Positions 1-4,923 of a stretch of DNA of 9,372 nt are shown in pieces. Below the pieces are notes generated by a model that was not told the DNA's origin, did not search any database, and saw only the letters and a program-made list of their open reading frames with translations. Location of the stretch: NCBI GenBank assembly GCA_913055925.1, contig CAJXLH010000089.1:1-9372 (forward strand), read 5' to 3'. The stretch comes from an uncultured Maritalea sp. Its GTDB lineage: Bacteria > Pseudomonadota > Alphaproteobacteria > Rhizobiales > Devosiaceae. The position numbers were made by a program, and so were the translations under genes. How positions within the stretch are numbered: position 1 is the first letter of the stretch; every line of letters starts with the position of its first letter.

Positions 1-1
1 A

Positions 2-142
2 GGATGCCGAAGGTATTTCGATACGAATTTCTTGAACGATGTCTATTGGCAATTGTTACAAAAAGCCCCACGTTGGCTGTTTGCATCGCCTAAGAAATTG
101 CTCCGGAGATATCAAACTACTTTTCAACTGGGCATTTTGTAG
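2..142 (+). CDS. Possible 3' end of an unidentified gene (5' end outside window)
   Basis: Frame 2 is open from the left edge to a TAG at 140-142, giving about 46 residues that end in ...RRYQTTFQLGIL. The stretch is rich in aromatic and basic residues (for example YWQLLQ, PRWLF, KKLLRRY) and resembles a normal protein C-terminus. The other two forward frames and all reverse frames contain stops in this interval. I do not recognise the family. An open frame of this length can occur by chance, so this is only a tentative partial gene. If real, it ends 65 bp before the VOC gene on the same strand. Confidence 0.38.
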   Translation, partial: GCRRYFDTNFLNDVYWQLLQKAPRWLFASPKKLLRRYQTTFQLGIL

Positions 143-143
143 C

Positions 144-173
144 TTGACCTGCAGCACTAAAACTGATCGAAAT
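144..173 (+). promoter_or_regulatory. Candidate promoter for the VOC gene
   Basis: CTTGACC at 143-149 matches the alphaproteobacterial -35 consensus (CTTGAC). About 17-18 bases downstream only a weak -10-like stretch (TCGAAA/CGAAAT, around 167-173) is present. The position, about 35-60 bases before the ATG at 208, is suitable. This is inferred from consensus matching by eye only. Confidence 0.28.
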
Positions 174-194
174 GCAATCGATTACATTTGGTGT

Positions 195-200
195 GGGAGG
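195..200 (+). promoter_or_regulatory. Ribosome binding site fixing the VOC start
   Basis: GGGAGG at 195-200 lies 7 bases before the ATG at 208. It is a strong Shine-Dalgarno match, so the ATG at 208 is preferred over the in-frame ATG at 172, which has no comparable site. Confidence 0.75.
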
Positions 201-207
201 AAAAGAG

Positions 208-648
208 ATGGGTGAATTACAGGGACCCATTCCATTTCAATTGGCGGGCATCGATCATATCGTTTTTGCGGTTGATGATCTTCAAAAAGCTGTTCGTTTT
301 TACGAGGATGTGTTGGGTTGTCATCCGGGATATTCCTACCCGCAATTGGGCATGGAACAGGTTTGGGCGGGAAACGCACTGATTGTTTTGTGGGATTACA
401 CCCATCCCGGCGGCACAGATGCAGAGCCGCCAGTGAAGGGTGGTCGAAATCTCGATCATGTGTGCTTGGCCGCTAGTCCATTTGATCATCAATCGCTGCG
501 CGACCATCTGGCAGCGCATGGCGTGGAAATTGAACGCGAGGCATTCCACGGCGGCGCGCGTGGCGTCGGCAACTCCTTTTACTTCCGCGATCCTTTTGGC
601 AACAAAATTGAGCTTAAAGGGCCTCCGCCGCATCCGGATGAAGGCTAG
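208..648 (+). CDS. VOC superfamily (glyoxalase/dioxygenase-fold) protein
   Basis: This encodes a 146-residue cytoplasmic protein of the vicinal oxygen chelate fold, built from two beta-alpha-beta-beta-beta modules. The first module begins with the classic IDHIVFAVDDLQKAVRFYEDVLG segment (residues 15-37). The second begins with NLDHVCLAA (81-89) and ends with FYFRDPFGNKIELKG (124-138). The expected metal ligands are visible: His17, probably Glu50, His84 and Glu135. The family includes glyoxalase I, fosfomycin-modifying enzymes, extradiol dioxygenases and many small proteins of unknown substrate. The RDPFGNKIEL ending is typical of the short single-domain 'VOC family' proteins. The sequence does not reveal the substrate, so no gene symbol is given. 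The ATG at 208 was chosen because a GGGAGG site precedes it. The TAG stop overlaps the stop of the convergent DUF6058 gene. No operon partner downstream is possible in this direction. Confidence 0.88.
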   Translation: MGELQGPIPFQLAGIDHIVFAVDDLQKAVRFYEDVLGCHPGYSYPQLGMEQVWAGNALIVLWDYTHPGGTDAEPPVKGGRNLDHVCLAASPFDHQSLRDHLAAHGVEIEREAFHGGARGVGNSFYFRDPFGNKIELKGPPPHPDEG

Positions 649-1304
649 CGGCCGGCTTTCAATCGTGCCCGTACATCTAAAACACATCTTTGGCGCGAGC
701 TTTTTTCAAGTTCGTGCGGGGCAAATACTGAAACGGCCTGGTCGAGCAAATCCACAGTTTTCAGCAACAACTCGCAATGACTTGTTGAGTGGCGTAAATG
801 CTCTGCAGCGGTGATTGCATCGATGAATTTGACGCAAACCTGTTTGACGAGGATGGTTTCAGGCATCCCATCCTTTGTACACACGCCGTAAACGCCGTTT
901 ATGAAGTGCCCCCAAGCGTCAGCGCGAAGCGGGTCGTCAAACATAGGCAGGATTTCAGGTAAAATGACGTTTAGTTCTTTGCCAATTCCGCTTTCTTTGA
1001 AGAGCCGAAGGGCTGAGTTGTATCGGTCAAAGAAATAGTTTTGTGCCGCTTGCTGGTTTTCAATTCGCAGCTTTTGGATGGCATTGATCCAAGCCAAATG
1101 CCCCTTCAAATGAAAGCGGTACAGCTGCATGTCCTCATGGTCACTTATGAAGGAGCCAACTTTGCCTTTCGCCTGGTAGCAATAAGATGGTTTTGGGAGG
1201 ATTTGCCTGCCGATAAGGTCTTCCAATGCTGGGGCCGAGATATTGGCTCGCCGCGCGAACTCGGATTGCTCAAGGAAGTTTTGGAATAAATAGTTCAGTG
1301 TCAT
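645..1304 (-). CDS. DUF6058-family protein
   Basis: The ATG start at 1304 gives 219 residues; a TTG at 1355 would add 17 residues. I prefer 1304 because the family normally begins close to the NYLFQNF-type motif. No strong ribosome binding site precedes either start. I recognise the DUF6058 pattern, annotated in databases as a 'natural product biosynthesis' family but without a defined reaction. It has an N-terminal helix-turn-helix-like segment (LNYLFQNF..SEFARRANISAPALEDLI, residues 3-31), LPKPSY (36-41), YRFHLKGHLAW (62-72), the signature WGHFINGVYGVCT (131-143), PETILVK (148-154), and a C-terminal FAPHELEKSSRQR (194-206). There is no signal peptide or membrane span. The N-terminal segment resembles DNA-binding helices but this is unproven. 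No natural-product genes lie nearby. From memory the family is commoner in marine Gammaproteobacteria, so acquisition by transfer is possible. The TAG stop overlaps the VOC gene stop by 4 bp. Confidence 0.72.
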   Translation of the reverse strand: MTLNYLFQNFLEQSEFARRANISAPALEDLIGRQILPKPSYCYQAKGKVGSFISDHEDMQLYRFHLKGHLAWINAIQKLRIENQQAAQNYFFDRYNSALRLFKESGIGKELNVILPEILPMFDDPLRADAWGHFINGVYGVCTKDGMPETILVKQVCVKFIDAITAAEHLRHSTSHCELLLKTVDLLDQAVSVFAPHELEKSSRQRCVLDVRARLKAGR

Positions 1305-1565
1305 GTCGCATAGCCGCTTTGGTTTGGGGAACCTTATGCGATGGTGATGCGACAATGTTACGGTGTTGGCCGAACTGTGTTAGATGTTTCGGCACCATTT
1401 TTTGCTTCCACGATCGCGCTGGCGACAAAGTCGATCTACGTGCTCAGAGTATATTCTGATAGGAATGAAAACTCGGTACGCAAATTCTCGGGTGTACTTT
1501 TCAGGTTGCCTCATTTTGGACTCACGCATCGGTAAGTTTGAACTCGATTTTTGAGGGCAGTACTT
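1305..1565. other. Divergent intergenic region between DUF6058 and GH25 genes
   Basis: This 261-bp gap should hold promoters for both flanking genes. A TATATT (1450-1455) could serve as a -10 for the GH25 gene, but I find no matching -35 element 16-18 bases upstream. The short open frames crossing the gap have no ribosome binding sites or recognisable motifs. I see no hairpin terminator, RNA gene or repeat. Confidence 0.4.
1553..1557 (+). promoter_or_regulatory. Ribosome binding site fixing the GH25 start
   Basis: GAGGG at 1553-1557 is followed by 8 bases and then ATG at 1566. This supports 1566 as the start rather than the in-frame TTG at 1551, which overlaps the site itself. Confidence 0.65.
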
Positions 1566-2252
1566 ATGAAAAAATGGGCGTTTGTTTTTGTTTTAGTGTT
1601 TGTTTTTGGCGCAATCGCGCTGTGGCTATTGAATACGCCCGACCGAAATCGTTTTCCAATACGAGGAATTGACGTATCTCACCACCAAGGCCAAATTGAC
1701 TGGGTAGCGGTCGCCGAGGACGATGTTCAGTTCGCATTTCTAAAAGCGACCGAAGGAGGAGACTTTAAGGACAAACGGTTCCTGGAAAACGTAAACGGCG
1801 CGAAAGAAGCTGGCGTGCCTGTAGGTGCTTATCACTTCTTTACGTTGTGTCGTCCGGGACGGGACCAGGCTGAGAATTTTCTCGACTCGATCAAGGACAT
1901 CAATCTTGACATGCCCATAGTTGTAGACCTCGAGTTTGAAGGAAATTGTAGCGCTAGACCGCCAGTGGAACAGCTAAAACAAGAACTTCACGAATTTTTT
2001 GACATTGTCGAAACGTCGCGTAATCAGCAGCTTGTCGTGTATTCGATGCTCGGCTTTATGGCGGAATATGGCGAAGCCATTCCGAGCCGAAAAATGTGGC
2101 GTCGATGGATTGCGATTGAGCCGTTCTGGGCGGAATGGGAGTTTTGGCAATATGACGATGATGCCGCTGTGGCTGGCATTGAAGGACCTGTCGACTTAAA
2201 TGTATATTTTGGAACCCAAGAACAATTCCAAGGTTCCTATTTGAATCAGTAA
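1566..2252 (+). CDS. Membrane-anchored GH25 lysozyme-like muramidase
   Basis: This is a 228-residue glycoside hydrolase family 25 protein. The family cleaves the beta-1,4 bond between N-acetylmuramic acid and N-acetylglucosamine in peptidoglycan. Residues 1-4 (MKKW) followed by a hydrophobic stretch (5-22) form a signal anchor or uncleaved signal peptide; no lipobox Cys follows, so the enzyme is probably tethered on the periplasmic side. The catalytic domain starts at GIDVSHHQGQIDW (34-46, Asp36). It continues with FAFLKATEGG (57-65), GAYHFF (87-92), and PIVVDLEFEGNC (117-128), whose Asp121 and Glu123 form the catalytic DxE pair. It ends with EFWQYDDD (192-199) and VDLNVYFG (209-216), the usual closing motifs. 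All key residues are present, so it looks active. Cys95 and Cys128 could form a disulfide. No phage genes, holin or spanin flank it, so it is a chromosomal cell-wall enzyme rather than an obvious prophage endolysin. Confidence 0.9.
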   Translation: MKKWAFVFVLVFVFGAIALWLLNTPDRNRFPIRGIDVSHHQGQIDWVAVAEDDVQFAFLKATEGGDFKDKRFLENVNGAKEAGVPVGAYHFFTLCRPGRDQAENFLDSIKDINLDMPIVVDLEFEGNCSARPPVEQLKQELHEFFDIVETSRNQQLVVYSMLGFMAEYGEAIPSRKMWRRWIAIEPFWAEWEFWQYDDDAAVAGIEGPVDLNVYFGTQEQFQGSYLNQ

Positions 2253-2461
2253 TGCGGTGGTTTATCCACGTGAACGGGGCCAGCGGATGCTTCGAGTTCG
2301 CCCAGCTCTTCTTCTAGTCGCGAGATTTTCGCTTTGTAGCGATCCAACACCTTCCATTGTTCGGTGATGGCGTTGTTTAGGTCTTCAATGGTTTGATCTT
2401 GGTAGGCGAGTTGCGTTTCAAGCGCTTCGAGACGTTCTTCCAGTTTCTTTATGTCAGTCAT
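2246..2461 (-). CDS. slyX: SlyX family protein
   Basis: This is a 71-residue, almost fully helical cytoplasmic protein. Residues 4-58 have heptad-like Leu/Ile spacing (KKLEERLEALETQLAY, then IEDLNN) typical of a coiled coil. The tail ends in KPPHY (67-71), the hallmark C-terminus of SlyX proteins, and the length fits the family (about 70 residues). The molecular role is unknown; the name comes from a locus near E. coli slyD linked to phage-lysis genetics. The ATG at 2461 was chosen over upstream in-frame starts because the family begins here. It overlaps the 3' end of the EamA gene by 8 bp (ATGACTGA), implying translational coupling, which also explains the lack of a clear ribosome binding site of its own. 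Its stop overlaps that of the GH25 gene by 7 bp. Confidence 0.9.
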   Translation of the reverse strand: MTDIKKLEERLEALETQLAYQDQTIEDLNNAITEQWKVLDRYKAKISRLEEELGELEASAGPVHVDKPPHY

Positions 2462-3419
2462 TTGAGGAACTCGCTTTTTTACGGGCAGCATATTCGGCCA
2501 TGGTGATGCCGGACACAATGAAGATGGCTGCGACAAAGTGGAAGCCGTGCAATTGTTCTCCCAATATCAAGACGGAAAGCAGCGCACCAAAGAGCGGCAA
2601 GGCATTGATAAATAGGCTTGCGCGGTTCGCGCCGATCAGCTCAACGCCACGAGCATAAAAAAGCTGCGAGATGATGGATGGGAACAAGCCGGTATATATG
2701 ACCAACATCCAGCCGGTTGTTGTGACGGTTGTAAAGCCGTTCAACATTGTGGGTAACCCGCCGGTCACCAATTCGTAGACAAATGCCGAAAGGGTGGCGA
2801 AAAAGAAAGTGGTCGCCAAAAAACTCATCCAATGGATTTTGGGGCGGTAGCGCAGCAGAACCGAATAGGCCGCATAAATCACACATGCGATGAGGATGAG
2901 ACCGTCACCAATGTTGATGTCGAGGGTCAAAAGGCGCGTCGGGGCGCCATTTGTGGCGACCAACAGAACACCAAAAATGGTGGCTACAACGCCGACAATT
3001 TGGAGGGCTTTGGTTTTTTCGCCGTAAAACGCGAAATTGGCGAGCATGACCATCATTGGAATGGAGGCTTGTTCAATCGCGCCATTGACGGCAGTTGTGT
3101 ATTGCGCACCGAGGTACAGGAACAAATTGAAGCCAGCAAAACCAACACCGCCTGCAAATGCCAAGAAGGGCAGTTTTGCGCGGATCGCGGGCCAATCATT
3201 TTTGAAATGCGGCAGGGCAAATGGGAGAATCACCAAAAATCCGAGCAAAAACCGTCCTGCGACAAGAATTGTCGGCGCAATCTCACCGACAGCCATTTTG
3301 CCGGCCACCATATTTCCGCCCCAAAATAGCGCTGTAAGCACCAAAAGAAGATATGGCTGGCTAAAGAGCTGAATAAGCGGATTTTTCGCCTTATTTTGAG
3401 CGGTTTGTGGTTTTGTCAT
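2454..3419 (-). CDS. EamA-family drug/metabolite (DMT) transporter
   Basis: This is a 321-residue inner-membrane permease with ten hydrophobic segments arranged as two five-helix EamA repeats. The first repeat starts with LLLVLTALFWGGNMVAGKMA (about 24-43), where FWGGN is typical of the family. Further spans lie near 49-70, 84-104, 115-133 and 139-157. The second repeat runs from about 172 to 311 and includes INALPLFGALLSVLILGE (271-288), the usual ninth helix with its closing Glu. The C-terminal tail is basic (ARKK), which fits a cytoplasmic end. Family members export or import varied metabolites, and substrate cannot be inferred. The ATG at 3419 was chosen because an AAAGAGA site precedes it; starts further upstream add a basic, non-conserved leader. 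slyX follows with an 8-bp overlap, and purA is divergent. Confidence 0.9.
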   Translation of the reverse strand: MTKPQTAQNKAKNPLIQLFSQPYLLLVLTALFWGGNMVAGKMAVGEIAPTILVAGRFLLGFLVILPFALPHFKNDWPAIRAKLPFLAFAGGVGFAGFNLFLYLGAQYTTAVNGAIEQASIPMMVMLANFAFYGEKTKALQIVGVVATIFGVLLVATNGAPTRLLTLDINIGDGLILIACVIYAAYSVLLRYRPKIHWMSFLATTFFFATLSAFVYELVTGGLPTMLNGFTTVTTTGWMLVIYTGLFPSIISQLFYARGVELIGANRASLFINALPLFGALLSVLILGEQLHGFHFVAAIFIVSGITMAEYAARKKASSSND

Positions 3420-3423
3420 GTGG

Positions 3424-3430
3424 TCTCTTT
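3424..3430 (-). promoter_or_regulatory. Ribosome binding site of the EamA gene
   Basis: On the minus strand AAAGAGA lies 4 bases before the ATG at 3419. It is a moderate Shine-Dalgarno match but better than anything before the in-frame upstream starts at about 3464 or 3527. Confidence 0.5.
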
Positions 3431-3503
3431 TGCTATACCAGCGACGCTTAACAGGTTTTGGCATTGCCTGAAATACCCAAGGGTGGGGGTAATGCTTTCG
3501 GTT

Positions 3504-3531
3504 TTGACTGAATTGTTGGGGCATCAATAAG
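3504..3531 (+). promoter_or_regulatory. Candidate purA promoter
   Basis: TTGACT (3504-3509) is separated by 16 bases from AATAAG (3526-3531), a 4-of-6 match to the -10 consensus. Transcription would start near 3538, leaving a leader of about 48 bases before the purA ATG at 3586. It was picked by eye from the 166-bp divergent gap. No riboswitch-like structure was noticed in this gap. Confidence 0.38.
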
Positions 3532-3569
3532 AGCGGACGCTCAACTTAGATGGCAATTTGGTCAATCTC

Positions 3570-3576
3570 AAGGAGA
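3570..3576 (+). promoter_or_regulatory. Ribosome binding site fixing the purA start
   Basis: AAGGAGA at 3570-3576 is a strong Shine-Dalgarno match 9 bases before the ATG at 3586. It rules out the upstream in-frame ATG at 3550. Confidence 0.75.
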
Positions 3577-3585
3577 ACATATTCA

Positions 3586-4878
3586 ATGGCAAATGTGGTT
3601 GTTGTCGGCTCGCAATGGGGTGACGAGGGCAAGGGTAAGATTGTGGACTGGCTTAGCGCGCGCGCCGATGTGGTGGTGCGGTTCCAAGGTGGTCACAATG
3701 CAGGTCATACGTTGGTGATCGATGGCGTGACATATAAGACCGCTTTGCTGCCTTCTGGCGTTGTGCGCCCTGGCAAGTTTTCTGTGATCGGCAACGGTGT
3801 TGTTGTGGACCCACACCACTTTGTTGAAGAGTTGGCGTTGCTGCGCGGCCAAGGTGTTGAAATTTCGCCTGACAATTTGATGGTGGCGGACAATGCTTGT
3901 CTGATCCTTTCGCTGCACCGCGAGCTAGACAGCTTCCGCGAAAATGCGAACACAGGTCTAAAAATCGGTACAACCAAGCGCGGCATGGGCCCAGCTTACG
4001 AAGATAAGGTTGGCCGCCGCGCAATCCGCGTTGGCGATTTGGCCGACCCTGAAAACCTTATGTCAAAGATTGAGCGCAATTTGCGTCACCACAATGCGCT
4101 GCGTCGTGGTTTGGGCATTGAAGAAGTGCAAGCTCAAGCGATTTATGATGAGTTGATGGCTGTGGCTGATGAGATTTTGCCATTCGCGGGCCGCGTTTGG
4201 GAAAAGCTCAACGATATGCGCCGCGAAGGCAAGCGCATCTTGTTTGAAGGTGCACAGGGCGCATTGCTCGATATTGAACATGGCACATATCCATTTGTGA
4301 CCTCTTCAAACACGATTGGTGGCCAAGCAGCGAACGGTTCTGGTCTTGGACCTGGCGCGCTCGACTATGTGTTGGGCATCACCAAAGCCTACACAACACG
4401 CGTGGGTGAAGGACCATTCCCGACCGAGCAGCTCAATGATATTGGCGAATATCTTGGTAAAACCGGTCACGAGTGGGGCGTAAACACAGGCCGCAAACGT
4501 CGTTGTGGTTGGTTTGATGCGGTGCTTGTGAAGCAGACCGTTCAAGTGTCGGGTATCAATGGTATTGCATTGACAAAACTTGATGTTTTGGACGGCATGG
4601 ACGAAATCAAAGTGTGCGTAGCTTACCAACTTAACGGCGAACGCATTGACTATTTGCCTTCAACAATGAAGGCTCAAGCGGAAGTAAAACCGATTTACGA
4701 AACATTGGAAGGGTGGAAAGGCACCACAGCTGGCGCACGTAGCTGGGCAGAATTGCCTGCTGAAGCGGTTAAATATGTTCGCAGAATTGAGGAACTCATC
4801 GGCACTCCTGTTGCCGTGTTGTCCACATCTCCAGAACGTTTAGACAGCATTTTGGTGCATGACCCTTTCCAAGACTAA
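3586..4878 (+). CDS. purA: Adenylosuccinate synthetase
   Basis: This 430-residue cytoplasmic enzyme joins IMP and aspartate using GTP to form adenylosuccinate, the first step from IMP to AMP. Essentially every PurA signature is visible. These are GSQWGDEGKGK (8-18, with catalytic Asp13), FQGGHNAGHT (33-42, with catalytic His41), GNGVVVDP, the GTTKRGMGPAYEDK loop, EGAQGALLDIEHGTYPFVTSS, TRVGEGPFPTE, NTGRKRRCGW, TKLDVLDG, and the C-terminal GWKGTT and LSTSPERLDSI. Length is close to the E. coli protein (432). The ATG at 3586 follows a strong ribosome binding site and gives the normal MANVVVVGSQWG start. The gene is divergent from the EamA-slyX pair. The next gene begins 45 bp downstream on the same strand with no hairpin terminator between, so co-transcription is plausible. 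A TTTTTTT run at 4880-4886 has no stem before it. Confidence 0.98.
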   Translation: MANVVVVGSQWGDEGKGKIVDWLSARADVVVRFQGGHNAGHTLVIDGVTYKTALLPSGVVRPGKFSVIGNGVVVDPHHFVEELALLRGQGVEISPDNLMVADNACLILSLHRELDSFRENANTGLKIGTTKRGMGPAYEDKVGRRAIRVGDLADPENLMSKIERNLRHHNALRRGLGIEEVQAQAIYDELMAVADEILPFAGRVWEKLNDMRREGKRILFEGAQGALLDIEHGTYPFVTSSNTIGGQAANGSGLGPGALDYVLGITKAYTTRVGEGPFPTEQLNDIGEYLGKTGHEWGVNTGRKRRCGWFDAVLVKQTVQVSGINGIALTKLDVLDGMDEIKVCVAYQLNGERIDYLPSTMKAQAEVKPIYETLEGWKGTTAGARSWAELPAEAVKYVRRIEELIGTPVAVLSTSPERLDSILVHDPFQD

Positions 4879-4923
4879 GTTTTTTTCGTTACAAATGTAG
4901 CGGGGAGCGAGTTTGAGTAGCTG

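Noticed and set aside
172..207. Upstream ATG at 172 as the VOC start
   Set aside because: The strong GGGAGG site lies inside that extension and directly serves the ATG at 208.
636..662. GC-rich palindromic sequence near the VOC/DUF6058 junction as a bidirectional terminator
   Set aside because: GCTAGC and GGCCGGC are short self-complementary words, but the longest stem I can draw is about 3 bp with no T run, too weak to call.
1341..1535. Small plus-strand open frame (64 residues) in the gap before the GH25 gene
   Set aside because: No ribosome binding site, no recognisable motif and mixed composition; it overlaps the start region of the DUF6058 gene.
645..2252. VOC, DUF6058 and GH25 genes as a defence or toxin-immunity system
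   Set aside because: The genes lie on alternating strands with separate promoters, lack effector or sensor motifs, and show no mobile-element boundaries; grouping them would be guesswork.
2832..3329. A 165-residue open frame on the plus strand opposite the EamA gene
   Set aside because: Its composition is hydrophilic and patternless, while the minus strand gives a textbook ten-span transporter.
3420..3585. Possible purine-type riboswitch upstream of purA
   Set aside because: I could not find a paired three-stem arrangement or the conserved junction bases; the leader implied by the candidate promoter is only about 48 bases.
3583..4024. Minus-strand open frames opposite purA
   Set aside because: They are antisense shadows of a highly conserved gene, with no start signals or recognisable motifs.
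4876..4890. T run after purA as an intrinsic terminator
   Set aside because: Seven Ts (4880-4886) follow the stop, but no GC-rich inverted repeat precedes them.
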